From assembly GCA_024508935.1 (NCBI GenBank), contig JANINW010000006.1:518663-582662 (forward strand): a stretch of 64,000 bases of DNA. The letters run 5' to 3'. The first letter of the stretch is position 1; the number at the start of each line of letters is the position of its first letter. Below the pieces are notes generated by a model. That model was given only the letters and a program-made list of their open reading frames with translations. It made no database searches and had not been told where the DNA came from. This document shows, in pieces, positions 8,522 to 17,061 of this stretch. The translations under genes were made by a program, and so were the position numbers. The DNA is from Flavipsychrobacter sp. (GTDB lineage: Bacteria > Bacteroidota > Bacteroidia > Chitinophagales > Chitinophagaceae).

Positions 8522-9961
8522 TTAATTTACGTCCCACCATACTTTTTCCGTAATAGGTCTTGTACCCGGATAATTAAGATTTCGTGTTATTTCGCTTTCA
8601 GGGTAAGGAATGCGTTGAGGGAAAGTGTTGCCAATCCTGGATGTCCTAGAAATTGTAAAGAAATCAGGATACCCCGTTCTTCTCCATTCTGTCCATGCTT
8701 CTATGTTTTGATTGCCATTCATGCTATACCACTTTTCTGTAATGATGGCTTTGATATTCTCTTCTGTACTACCATTAGGGTAAGCGCCTGCTCCACTTAT
8801 ATAATCGTCAGCGTCCGTAGATGCAAGCCCAAAAGCTTCATACTCCTGGAAATTAGCCTGTATTCCTGTCTCATACAAAGCGCGTGCATCCCCGCTCATC
8901 CAACCCCTTGCGGCGGCTTCTGCCTGAAGAAAATCAGATTCATAAGAAGAGATCAATTTAACGGGTGCGCTTGCCGACTCAGGGTCAGCAACTAATGCAC
9001 CTACTGCGCTGGAGGGTGTTGAATAGCTTGCAGGAGGATTAATGTTATAATATCCCTGCTCCAATCCATTAGTGCCGGTATAAAACACCAGTACACGGGG
9101 ATCATTTCGTTCAGCCATAGAGTCTACCGATGTAGCACTGGCTATAAGATTTTGTGTAGAGCTAAGGCCTTTCATTTCTGAATACAGTGGGTTGGTATTG
9201 CCGGGTGTGCTTATAAAATTAACCTGTGCAGTAGCGCCAAGAAAACCATAAGGATCATTCTGCAATTCAGCTATACCTGCCTGTGCCAGTGAAGGATTAC
9301 GGTAGGCAAGACGCAGGTACATTTTAAGCAGTAGGGTATTGGCAAATGCTCCCCATGCAGCCATATCGCCGCCATAAATAATATCATCACTACCGGGTGC
9401 TTCGCCTTCAAAGGTTATCATACTACGCCCTTCCTTTACCAGTGCAATTATGCTTGGATATATATCTTCCTGCTTATCGTATTTAGGACTGGTTATCTTA
9501 CTGTCTTCACCCATAAGCGCTTCTTTGTACGGTATGTCACCAAAGTTGTCGGTAAGCACCTGGAAAGTATAGCCCTGCAATATTTTTGCAATAGCAGCGT
9601 AGTTGCGCGTGTTCTCACCTGTACCGGCTTTCTCAACTATTTTTTTCAGGTCGCTGAGTGCGCCTGAATATAATTCCTGCCATGCGCGGTTTGCCGATTC
9701 TGGACCAGGCTGGTATTGCTCCAGCGGCCGGTATTGCGATGCGTTAGGGTTTTGTGTCCAGTATTGCGACCATATGCCGCCTACTACCTGCAGGTAGTTA
9801 CCCATCACCTGTCCTATAGAGACCTGCGCAGCAGGCAAAAGCTGAACAATAGTTACATCTGCGGGGTCATTGGGGTTTTTATTTATATCGAAGTTCTTTT
9901 TACAGCTAAACTGCCCAACAGCTATCGCTATAAAAAACATTAATAATAATATCCTTTTCAT
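8522..9961 (-). CDS. SusD/RagB-type nutrient-binding outer membrane lipoprotein
   Basis: A 479-residue surface lipoprotein with lipobox residues QFSC (Cys20), followed by KKNFDINKNPNDP, the usual start of the SusD-like_2 branch. Internal features include the TPR-like region with YSGALSDLKKIVEKAG and QGYTFQVLTDNFGDIPY, and the C-terminal IITEKWYSMNGNQNIEAWTEWRRTGYPDFF segment typical of this branch. SusD forms the lid over the SusC pore and captures substrate. The SusD_2 branch occurs with non-glycan as well as glycan systems. It is paired with the SusC gene 18 bp upstream. The neighbouring peptidase genes hint at peptide uptake, but this is not proven. Confidence 0.93.
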   Translation of the reverse strand: MKRILLLMFFIAIAVGQFSCKKNFDINKNPNDPADVTIVQLLPAAQVSIGQVMGNYLQVVGGIWSQYWTQNPNASQYRPLEQYQPGPESANRAWQELYSGALSDLKKIVEKAGTGENTRNYAAIAKILQGYTFQVLTDNFGDIPYKEALMGEDSKITSPKYDKQEDIYPSIIALVKEGRSMITFEGEAPGSDDIIYGGDMAAWGAFANTLLLKMYLRLAYRNPSLAQAGIAELQNDPYGFLGATAQVNFISTPGNTNPLYSEMKGLSSTQNLIASATSVDSMAERNDPRVLVFYTGTNGLEQGYYNINPPASYSTPSSAVGALVADPESASAPVKLISSYESDFLQAEAAARGWMSGDARALYETGIQANFQEYEAFGLASTDADDYISGAGAYPNGSTEENIKAIITEKWYSMNGNQNIEAWTEWRRTGYPDFFTISRTSRIGNTFPQRIPYPESEITRNLNYPGTRPITEKVWWDVN

Positions 9962-9979
9962 ACTTCAGTTTTTTCAAGG

Positions 9980-12900
9980 TTAGAAAGTGAATTTCAGGTT
10001 CATGCCATAGCTGCGTAAAGAAGGTTGTGCAGAGAAATCAAAACCTTGTCCGTTAACCGCACTTGCTGAATTAATCTCAGGGTCTACATACTTATTGGAC
10101 TTAGGTGTCCATATAAACAGGTTATTACCGTAAATGCTGAGCGATGCCCCACCTATAAATGTTCTATTGAACCATTTTTTAGGGAATACATAACTCAATC
10201 TCGCTTCGCGCAATTTTACATAAGTAGCATTCACCAGGTTCTCGGCATCGGGTCTCAGACCGGCCGATGTATAATAAGTATAAGGCGAGTATGGCGTTGT
10301 ATTATTATGATATTGCCCGTCAGAACCCAGGTAAACAGAATTCGCCCATACCTGTTCATCCCTATTCTCGGTTTCTTTTGATGTGCCCACAAAACTCATA
10401 ATATCACGTGTACGGGAATAGAACATGCCGCCTTGCTTGGTATCAAATAATACATTCAGTGAAAATCCTTTGTATGTCAAAGTTGTTCCCCATGATGCCT
10501 GGTAATCGGGCAGATAGGAACCATAGTATTGAGCCGTAGTAGATACAGTAGGTATACCCGTGGCCGAATCTACTATGATCTTACCATCAGGAGAATATTG
10601 GTGGCCGGTAGTATAAAAAGTACCGTAAGGTTTATCAACAGCTGCAACAATGCTCATGCCACTGAAACCATCTATGATGATCTGGTCTGTACCGGAATAA
10701 ATGCTTTTCACCCTGCTGTTATTTTTGGTGTAAGTACCATACAGTTCCCACCTGAAGCCGCTGGCTGTGCTAACAGGCACTACGCGCAATGCCAGTTCTA
10801 CACCATTATTCGTAAATACGCCTGTATTTACTACATAGGCAGTAAAGCCTGAAGAAGTAGCGACAGGCACCGGTACTATCTGGTTCTCTGAACGCTTGTT
10901 ATAATACGAGAAATCGAGTGTGATACGGTTACGAAGGAAGTTCTGTTCTGTACCTATCTCAAATTCACGCGAAAACTCCGGTTCAAGGTTCGGATTGCCT
11001 ATCTGGTTACTGTAGCTAAATCCAGGCACACCATTGAATGGGAAAGTGGTACTGCCGAAATTACCCTGCGCCAGTGATTTTGTGTATGGTGTTGTATTCA
11101 GGTAAGGATTGGCATCATTAGCAACGGAACCATAGGCTATCCGTATTTTTGAGTAGTTCCATATTTTATCCTTCAGGCTGGCAGGGAATAGTTCAGATAT
11201 AACAAATGAAGCATTGGCGCCAAAATAAGGGTAAGCTTTCTCTATGGTAGACGATTTATCTACACGACCATTTAAGCCGAGAAAGATCATGCTTTTATAG
11301 CCGAAGGATATATCTGTATATAGGCCGCCTTTTCTTACATGCCTCAATGTATTATATGTAAGCGCCGGGCCGTTGGAGTTTTGCAAGTTGTAATAGCCGG
11401 GTATTACCAGTCCGCCTTCTTCGTTGGTACTACTGTAGGTGTTGGTGCGCTTATATTCCGAGTAATTGTAGCCTAACAAGGCATCCATGTGAAGGTCTTT
11501 TGCCAGGTCTTTATTGGCTGTAAGCATAATGTCATTGAACATATTGTTGACATTATAAAGGTCTGTAGAATACAGTCCGGCGTTTACATGCGGCAAGCCG
11601 TCGTATAGCGGATCGTCTTCAGCCGTTGTATTGAATTTAGGAACAGACTGGAACCTGCGGTCTGCATATATATCAACACCGAAACGGTCTTCCAGTTTCA
11701 GCCAGTCTGTAATGCGGTAGCCAACAATATAATTGCCGAAAACGCGGTCTACATTATTTTCATTCTTAAATTCTCTTAATGTATAATATGGGTTGATGGC
11801 ATAAGCTCCGTAATAACCATAACGATGTGCACCGCTGGCATCTACATAGTCCATAGCATTATACTTATCGTTCAGATTGCGCAGCTCACGTATAGGTATA
11901 TCACGTGGCGTCTGCAACAGGTTATCCATTACCGAGCCGTCATTCTGCCCAAAGCCCGGTAGGTCGCTGTTGATCTTTGTATAATTTATAGTGATGCTTG
12001 TGTATACTTTATTGGTAAGGTTAGCATTGCCATTAAATCCTAAAGTGTACTTGTCGTAAGACTTGCCGGGAAAAACAGATTTGCTGTTGAGCGAACCAAG
12101 TGATAAGCGGTAAGCAGCCTGTTCGTTACCTCCGTTAAGTGCAACGCTATTATTCCATGTTTTACCTATATCAAAGAAATCGCGCACATTGTTTTTCTGT
12201 GCTTCGTAAGGTTTTACTTTTTGCTGGCCATCTATTACCTGGCCCCAGGGGCGTTGCTGGCCATTAAATTCCTCGCCCCAGCTAAAATTTTCCCTCCGGT
12301 CGTCCGGTATACCTTCATATATATTACCCTGCCCGTATTTATTTTGAAAATCGGGAAGCTTTAGGATGCTGGACAGCTCAAAGCTGGAGCTTACTTCAAT
12401 ATCAGTCTTAGTAACGCCTTCCTTGCGACGGCCTTTTTTCGTAGTGATCATAATAGCGCCGTTTGAACCCAGCGAACCATACAGGGCTGTGGCAGCAGGC
12501 CCTTTCAATACGCTGATCGACTCTATATCATCCGGGTTTATATCGTTGGCACGGTTACCATAGTCCACCTGGTTGCTCAGGTTACCGATATTACCCCCGG
12601 TTGCGAACTTGTCATTGTTTATAGGAACGCCATCCACTACTATCAGGGCCTGGTTGTTGCCCAATAAAGAAGAACCACCACGTAGTACAATACGGGAAGA
12701 AGAACCCGGTGCATTGGCACTGGTATTAATATTAACGCCTGCAGCCTTACCTACCAAGGCATTAATGGGGCTTGAATTACCACCTGTGGTCAACTCATTA
12801 CCCGTTACCTGCGTGGTAGAATAACCCAGGCTCCGTTTTTCACGGCGTATGGCATTGGCAGTTACAATTGTCTCCTGCAATTGTGTGGCGCTCGGCGACA

Positions 12901-13189
12901 GCCTGACGCTGAGTGGGCCTGAAGCAGATTTAAAGTTTATTTCCTGCGTTGTGTAACCAATTGATTCTATTTGAATTACATCATATTCGTCCGGTACGTC
13001 CAGTGAAAAATTACCCTCCAGGTCCGTTACAGTGCCCATCTGGCTTCCTTTTACGCGTATACTGGCCCCCGGCAATCCTTCTCCTCTTTCATCCAGTACC
13101 TTGCCCGAAACTTTTTCGGTTTGAGCCCATACGGTGTTAGCTGCATATAGCAATAGTGTAAATAATAGAAGTACTCTCCTCATAAACAT
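9980..13189 (-). CDS. SusC/RagA-type TonB-linked outer membrane transporter
   Basis: A 1069-residue TonB-dependent transporter. Signal peptide about 1-23 (cleavage after TVWA), with a second in-frame ATG at 13183 as an equally good start. A carboxypeptidase-regulatory-like domain covers about 26-105 (VSGKVLDERGEGLPGASIRVKG). The plug at about 115-240 includes VLRGGSSLLGNNQALIVVDG and VLKGPAATALYGSLGSNGAIMITTKKG, both SusC signatures. The remainder is a barrel ending in GMNLKFTF with a terminal Phe. It imports a bound nutrient together with SusD. No ECF sigma/anti-sigma or hybrid regulator gene is adjacent. Confidence 0.96.
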   Translation of the reverse strand: MFMRRVLLLFTLLLYAANTVWAQTEKVSGKVLDERGEGLPGASIRVKGSQMGTVTDLEGNFSLDVPDEYDVIQIESIGYTTQEINFKSASGPLSVRLSPSATQLQETIVTANAIRREKRSLGYSTTQVTGNELTTGGNSSPINALVGKAAGVNINTSANAPGSSSRIVLRGGSSLLGNNQALIVVDGVPINNDKFATGGNIGNLSNQVDYGNRANDINPDDIESISVLKGPAATALYGSLGSNGAIMITTKKGRRKEGVTKTDIEVSSSFELSSILKLPDFQNKYGQGNIYEGIPDDRRENFSWGEEFNGQQRPWGQVIDGQQKVKPYEAQKNNVRDFFDIGKTWNNSVALNGGNEQAAYRLSLGSLNSKSVFPGKSYDKYTLGFNGNANLTNKVYTSITINYTKINSDLPGFGQNDGSVMDNLLQTPRDIPIRELRNLNDKYNAMDYVDASGAHRYGYYGAYAINPYYTLREFKNENNVDRVFGNYIVGYRITDWLKLEDRFGVDIYADRRFQSVPKFNTTAEDDPLYDGLPHVNAGLYSTDLYNVNNMFNDIMLTANKDLAKDLHMDALLGYNYSEYKRTNTYSSTNEEGGLVIPGYYNLQNSNGPALTYNTLRHVRKGGLYTDISFGYKSMIFLGLNGRVDKSSTIEKAYPYFGANASFVISELFPASLKDKIWNYSKIRIAYGSVANDANPYLNTTPYTKSLAQGNFGSTTFPFNGVPGFSYSNQIGNPNLEPEFSREFEIGTEQNFLRNRITLDFSYYNKRSENQIVPVPVATSSGFTAYVVNTGVFTNNGVELALRVVPVSTASGFRWELYGTYTKNNSRVKSIYSGTDQIIIDGFSGMSIVAAVDKPYGTFYTTGHQYSPDGKIIVDSATGIPTVSTTAQYYGSYLPDYQASWGTTLTYKGFSLNVLFDTKQGGMFYSRTRDIMSFVGTSKETENRDEQVWANSVYLGSDGQYHNNTTPYSPYTYYTSAGLRPDAENLVNATYVKLREARLSYVFPKKWFNRTFIGGASLSIYGNNLFIWTPKSNKYVDPEINSASAVNGQGFDFSAQPSLRSYGMNLKFTF

Positions 13190-13216
13190 TAAGTTTTAAG
13201 TGTATTAAACCCAATT

Positions 13217-13288
13217 GCATAAGTATGGTGCTTATGCCTATACCTGTTTGTGAATAAATCTTATGCCTCTCTCCCCCTATACGGGGGA
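13217..13288. promoter_or_regulatory. structured upstream region of the SusCD operon
   Basis: Three elements are visible 28-100 bp upstream of the susC start: an inverted repeat GCATAAG (13217-13223) with CTTATGC (13231-13237); a second copy of CTTATGCCT at 13260-13268; and a perfect G/C hairpin TCCCCC-TATAC-GGGGGA at 13272-13288. They may lie in the 5' leader or in an operator. I find no clear minus-strand TAnnTTTG box nearby. The rest of the 13190-13430 stretch is A/T-rich with no other visible feature. Confidence 0.4.
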
Positions 13289-13433
13289 TATAAAAGTTTA
13301 ACAATGCTTAAAATGATTAGTTCGCAAACAGGGCATTTTTTCTCCTTTTGTGCTACTACATATCCTTTTTGAATATTTTTTTATTGAAAATCAATGTATT
13401 GTGCAGGTAGGCTAAAAAAACTTAATGAATTTT

Positions 13434-13464
13434 TTGGTGTATTAGTACAGGGGTTCTACCTTTG
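13434..13464 (+). promoter_or_regulatory. promoter of rplM-rpsI (-33 TTG, -7 TACCTTTG)
   Basis: The -7 box TACCTTTG is at 13457-13464 and a -33 TTG at 13434-13436 within TTTTTGG. The 20-bp spacing is right for the Bacteroidota primary sigma factor. Transcription should begin near 13470, leaving a leader of about 60 bases before rplM, longer than those of most genes here. Confidence 0.7.
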
Positions 13465-13486
13465 CCGTCCCTTAAAATATCATTGC

Positions 13487-13515
13487 CTGTTTTGGGTACT
13501 GGTTTCGGGGAACAG
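13487..13515 (+). promoter_or_regulatory. hairpin in the rplM leader, possible autoregulatory site
   Basis: CTGTTTT (13487-13493) can pair with GGAACAG (13509-13515), two G-U pairs included, enclosing a G/T-rich loop of 15 bases. It ends 18 bases before the rplM start codon. Ribosomal-protein operons are often controlled by the product binding a leader hairpin. The pairing is visible; the regulatory role is an inference. Confidence 0.35.
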
Positions 13516-13533
13516 AAAATTATTAAATAGGAA

Positions 13534-13977
13534 ATGAGACATCTTAGTTTTAAAACACAATCTGCTAACGAAAGCATCGTAAAGCGTGATTGGTTTGTAG
13601 TAGATGCTACTAACCAGACTCTGGGCCGTATGAGCTCAAGGATAGCTACTATCCTGCGTGGTAAGCATAAAGCTTATTATACTCCTCACTTTGATTGCGG
13701 TGATTATGTAATTGTTACAAACTGCAATAAAGTAGTTCTGACAGGTAATAAACTGGAGGATAAAGAATACCTGACATTCTCAGGTTATCCGGGTGGCCAG
13801 AAAGCTGAAACAGCTAAAGAACTGATCAACCGTCGTCCTGTAGTAATGATCGAGCGCGCTGTAAAAGGTATGCTGCCTAAAAACCGCCTGGGCCGTGCAA
13901 TGCGCAAAAAATTGTTTGTGTATGAAGGTGCTGAGCATCCGCATAAAGCACAGCAACCAAAAGAATTGAAATTCTAA
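13534..13977 (+). CDS. rplM: 50S ribosomal protein L13
   Basis: A 147-residue large-subunit protein, the normal length. Family signatures include [29 protein letters not shown] (about 19-47), [22 protein letters not shown] (about 57-78) and [30 protein letters not shown]13 is an early assembly protein of the 50S subunit that binds 23S rRNA. It is the first gene of the rplM-rpsI pair, 32 bp from rpsI, with its own strong promoter and a possible leader hairpin. The start ATG follows A/T-rich DNA with only a weak purine run. Confidence 0.98.
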   Translation: MRHLSFKTQSANESIVKRDWFVVDATNQTLGRMSSRIATILRGKHKAYYTPHFDCGDYVIVTNCNKVVLTGNKLEDKEYLTFSGYPGGQKAETAKELINRRPVVMIERAVKGMLPKNRLGRAMRKKLFVYEGAEHPHKAQQPKELKF

Positions 13978-14009
13978 TTCATTAAAAAGTAAAACACCAT
14001 TATATATAA

Positions 14010-14402
14010 ATGGAAAAGCAAAAAAATGCCGTTGGTCGCCGTAAAGAAGCAGTTGCTCGCGTATACCTGAGCAAAGGCACCGGCAATATCACGGTTAATG
14101 ACAAAGAATACAAGGCTTACTTTCCCATCATGTACCTGCAAAACCAGGTAGAACTGCCTTTGAAAACTACTGAAACTACAGACAGCTTTGATATAGTTGT
14201 AACTGTACAGGGTGGTGGCCCTAAAGGCCAGGCAGAAGCTATTAAAATGGGTATTGCCCGTGCGCTTTGCGAAGTGAACAATGACCTGTATCGTCCGATG
14301 CTGAAGAAAGGACAAATGATGACGCGTGATAACCGTATGGTTGAACGTAAGAAGTTCGGTAAAGCGAAAGCACGTCGTAGCTTCCAGTTCTCTAAACGTT
14401 AA
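14010..14402 (+). CDS. rpsI: 30S ribosomal protein S9
   Basis: A 130-residue small-subunit protein of normal length. It has the N-terminal AVGRRKEAVARVYLSKGTGNITVN motif, the GGGPKGQAEAIKMGIARAL motif and the basic C-terminal tail ending KARRSFQFSKR, whose last Arg reaches the P-site tRNA anticodon in characterised ribosomes. It follows rplM in the near-universal L13-S9 arrangement. The upstream base composition (TATATATAA just before ATG) shows the absence of a Shine-Dalgarno sequence. Confidence 0.98.
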   Translation: MEKQKNAVGRRKEAVARVYLSKGTGNITVNDKEYKAYFPIMYLQNQVELPLKTTETTDSFDIVVTVQGGGPKGQAEAIKMGIARALCEVNNDLYRPMLKKGQMMTRDNRMVERKKFGKAKARRSFQFSKR

Positions 14403-14450
14403 TCGACTGGTTGTATTCTTTATTTTTTTAACCGACAAGAAAAAACTACA

Positions 14451-15398
14451 ATGGAAGAAAATAAAAGCCTGCACCAGCAATTACTCGAAGCTGGTGTTCA
14501 CTTCGGCCACCTGAAGAAAAAGTGGAACCCAAAGATGTTACCGTACATCTTTGCTGAAAAGAATGGCATTCATATAATAGACCTGAACAAAACAATTGAA
14601 GGTCTGGAAGAGTCTGCTGCTGCACTGAAATCTATCGCGAAAAGCGGTAAGAAGATCATGTTCGTAGCTACTAAAAAACAAGCTAAAGAGATCGTTTCTG
14701 AAGCTGCTGCAAAAATGAACATGCCTTACGTTACAGAACGTTGGTTGGGTGGTATGCTTACCAACTTCCAAACTATCCGTAAGAGTGTTAAGAAAATGCA
14801 GAGCATTGAAAAAATGCTGGAAGACGGTACAATGGACAGCGTAACTAAAAAAGAACGCCTGACCCTGAGCCGCAGCAAAGAGAAAATGGAAAAAGTACTG
14901 GGTGGTATCTCTCAAATGGGCCGTACCCCTGCTGCACTGTTCATGGTTGACATCAGCCACGAACACATTGCACTGGCAGAAGCCAAACGCCTGGGTATCA
15001 CTACCTTCGCTATGGTTGATACCAACAGCGATCCTACTAAAGTAGACTTTGCAATACCTGCTAACGATGATGCTACTAAATCTATAGCTATCATTACCCA
15101 ATACCTGATGGCTGCTATCCTGGAAGGCCTGGAAGAACGTTCTCAGAATAAAGAAGAAGAAGTAGAAGAAGAAGTGAGCGAAGCTAAAGGCCGTGGCATG
15201 GATATGACCGAAGAAGAAGGTGAAAAAGGTGAACGCCGTGGTCGCGGTGCCGGCCGTGGTGCTGGTGCTGGCCGTACTGGTGGTGGCGCAGGCCGTCCCG
15301 GTGGTGCTGGCGGTAACCGCCCTGGTGGTGCCGGTCGTCCTGGCGGTGCAGGTAGCCGTCCCGGTGGTGGTGCACGCACAGGTGCTCCTAAGCGCTAA
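14451..15398 (+). CDS. rpsB: 30S ribosomal protein S2 with Gly/Arg-rich C-terminal tail
   Basis: A 315-residue protein. Residues 1-230 are a standard S2: [19 protein letters not shown], the coiled-coil hairpin about 105-158, and the [25 protein letters not shown] motif. After residue 230 comes an extension not found in most S2 proteins: an acidic stretch (about 235-260) and then a Gly/Arg/Pro-rich region (about 262-315) with repeated RPGGAG and GRGAG units. S2 sits on the 30S platform side near the mRNA exit, so the tail could touch mRNA or the 16S 3' end. Gene order is rplM, rpsI, rpsB, tsf. A strong hairpin follows the gene. Confidence 0.96.
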   Translation: MEENKSLHQQLLEAGVHFGHLKKKWNPKMLPYIFAEKNGIHIIDLNKTIEGLEESAAALKSIAKSGKKIMFVATKKQAKEIVSEAAAKMNMPYVTERWLGGMLTNFQTIRKSVKKMQSIEKMLEDGTMDSVTKKERLTLSRSKEKMEKVLGGISQMGRTPAALFMVDISHEHIALAEAKRLGITTFAMVDTNSDPTKVDFAIPANDDATKSIAIITQYLMAAILEGLEERSQNKEEEVEEEVSEAKGRGMDMTEEEGEKGERRGRGAGRGAGAGRTGGGAGRPGGAGGNRPGGAGRPGGAGSRPGGGARTGAPKR

Positions 15399-15431
15399 GC
15401 CTCTCTGAAACAAGAGAATAAATAATACAGT

Positions 15432-15459
15432 CTTAAAGCCCCTTATTTGGGGCTTTAAG
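15432..15459 (+). terminator. hairpin between rpsB and tsf
   Basis: A perfect 11-bp stem (CTTAAAGCCCC, 15432-15442, with its complement at 15449-15459) and loop TTATTT. The following DNA is A/T-rich but lacks a clean T-run, so termination may be partial and set the ratio of S2 to EF-Ts. The loop carries the TTTG of a candidate tsf promoter. Confidence 0.65.
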
Positions 15460-15477
15460 CATAAAACATAAATTTTG
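15446..15477 (+). promoter_or_regulatory. candidate tsf promoter overlapping the terminator
   Basis: TTTG at 15446-15449 lies in the loop and first stem base of the rpsB terminator. Nineteen bases later comes TA at 15469 followed by TTTG at 15474-15477. The -7 box has three instead of two bases between TA and TTTG, so the match is imperfect. It would give tsf a leader of about 30 bases. Confidence 0.4.
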
Positions 15478-15515
15478 CACCCTGATTTTTAAACTAATTA
15501 AAAGGAAATAATAAA

Positions 15516-16358
15516 ATGAGTAGTGTAACTATATCTGCAGCTGATGTAAATAAACTGCGCCAGCAAACAGGCGCCGGTATGATGGACTGCCGTAAGGCAC
15601 TGATGGAAAGCGACGGTGATTTTGAAAAAGCCATCGACTACCTGCGCAAAAAAGGACAGAAAGTAGCTGCTAACCGTAGCGACCGCGAAGCTAAAGAAGG
15701 TGTGGTAATAGCAAAAGCTACCCCGGATAATAAATATGGTGTTATCGTAAACCTGAGCTCTGAAACAGATTTCGTTTCTAAGAACGCAGAATTCATTGCT
15801 TTCGCTCAAAGCCTTACCGATATTGCTATTGAAACTAAAGCTGCTACTATTGAAGAGCTGAAAGCTGCTTCAATGGAAGGCGCTACTATAGCAGACAAAC
15901 TGCTGGAAATGGTAGCTAAGATCGGTGAGAAAATAGACATCATACGCTACGAAACTATTAGTGCAGATGCTGTTATCCCTTACATCCACGCAGGCTACCG
16001 CATAGGTGTATTGGTAGGCATGAATAAAACAGCCAACGAGAACGTTATAAACGCAGGTAAAGACGTTGCTATGCAAATTGCAGCCATGAACCCGCTGGCT
16101 GTAGATGCTGACAGCATTGCTCCTGAAACAATTGAGCGTGAAAAAGCTATTGCAGTAGAGCAAGTAATGGCTGAAGGCAAAGCAGCTGATATGGCTGAGA
16201 AAATTGCTGCCGGCAAGCTGAACAAATTCTTCAAAGAAAACACATTGCTGCAACAGGCATTTGTAAAAGATAATGGCAAAACTGTTGCCGATTACCTGAA
16301 TTCTGTAGAAAGCGGTTTGACTGTTACTTCATTCAAACGCGTAGCTGTAGGTGCTTAA
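15516..16358 (+). CDS. tsf: elongation factor Ts
   Basis: A 280-residue guanine-nucleotide exchange factor that recharges EF-Tu. The N-terminal UBA-like domain has the signature VNKLRQQTGAGMMDCRKALMESDGD (about 11-35), followed by KAIDYLRKKG. The core contains VNLSSETDFVSKNAEFIAFA, which contacts EF-Tu, and a C-terminal module ending AVGA. Length is normal for the phylum. It follows rpsB as in most bacteria, and a terminator follows it. The start codon is preceded by AAAAGGAAATAATAAA, a weak purine-rich sequence. Confidence 0.97.
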   Translation: MSSVTISAADVNKLRQQTGAGMMDCRKALMESDGDFEKAIDYLRKKGQKVAANRSDREAKEGVVIAKATPDNKYGVIVNLSSETDFVSKNAEFIAFAQSLTDIAIETKAATIEELKAASMEGATIADKLLEMVAKIGEKIDIIRYETISADAVIPYIHAGYRIGVLVGMNKTANENVINAGKDVAMQIAAMNPLAVDADSIAPETIEREKAIAVEQVMAEGKAADMAEKIAAGKLNKFFKENTLLQQAFVKDNGKTVADYLNSVESGLTVTSFKRVAVGA

Positions 16359-16380
16359 TTAATAATGTGAATAAATAATT

Positions 16381-16416
16381 ACAGGGCGGCTGAATAGCTG
16401 CCCTGTTTTATTTTAC
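16381..16416 (+). terminator. tsf transcription terminator
   Basis: An 11-bp stem with one G-U pair (16381-16391 and 16396-16406) and loop GAAT, followed by a T-rich run to 16416. A classical intrinsic terminator 23 bp after the tsf stop. Confidence 0.85.
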
Positions 16417-16452
16417 TAAAGTACTTACTTTGCAATAAGTAAGACAGGAAAG

Positions 16453-17061
16453 GTGCTGAAAGCTTATTTTCAAAATAAACTGGTGGAAGCCGGCTGCGAT
16501 GAGGCCGGGCGCGGATGCCTTGCAGGGCCGGTATTTGCCGCCGCCGTTATTCTTCCTAAAAAATTTAAGCACCCGCTACTGAATGATAGTAAGCAACTTA
16601 CAGAAGCCGACAGGTATTTGCTCAGGCCCATTATAGAAGAAAAAGCAATAGCGTTTGCGGTAGCCTCTGTAGACCACGAAGAAATAGACCGTATAAATAT
16701 TCTGAAAGCATCTTTCAAGGCTATGCACCTGGCGATAGATCAGCTTGCAGTACGCCCGGAATTATTGCTTATAGACGGCAACAGGTTCTCACCTTATTTC
16801 GGCATCCTTCATCATTGCGTGGTACAGGGAGATGGTATATTCGCTTCCATTGCAGCTGCCAGTATCCTTGCTAAAACATACCGCGATGATTTTATGCTGA
16901 ACCTGCATAATGAGTATCCTCAATACGATTGGGCAAGCAATAAAGGTTATGCTACGCCGTCTCACAAGAACCATCTGAGAGCGCACGGAATGTCTCCTTA
17001 TCACCGCAAAACATTCAACTGGAATAAAACGGAAACTGAATTTGCCTTAGGAGAGGGGTAG
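16453..17061 (+). CDS. rnhB: ribonuclease HII
   Basis: A 202-residue enzyme that cleaves the RNA strand of RNA-DNA hybrids and removes single ribonucleotides from DNA. The catalytic DEDD set is visible: Asp16-Glu17 in [13 protein letters not shown], Asp in LLIDGNRF and Asp in AKTYRDDF, with the [16 protein letters not shown] motif near the C-terminus. The start is GTG at 16453; no ATG precedes the catalytic Asp, so an alternative start is excluded. The 3' end overlaps the convergent histidine-kinase gene by 15 bp. Length is typical. Confidence 0.95.
   Translation: MLKAYFQNKLVEAGCDEAGRGCLAGPVFAAAVILPKKFKHPLLNDSKQLTEADRYLLRPIIEEKAIAFAVASVDHEEIDRINILKASFKAMHLAIDQLAVRPELLLIDGNRFSPYFGILHHCVVQGDGIFASIAAASILAKTYRDDFMLNLHNEYPQYDWASNKGYATPSHKNHLRAHGMSPYHRKTFNWNKTETEFALGEG

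Noticed and set aside
15234-15395. Tandem-repeat DNA in the 3' part of rpsB
   Set aside because: Not an independent repeat element: it is the coding sequence of the Gly/Arg tail, in frame, with varied codons.
14538-15413. Minus-strand ORF of 291 codons opposite rpsB
   Set aside because: Its Thr/Ala-rich start is the complement of the Gly/Arg tail of S2 and its body is antisense to conserved S2 codons.
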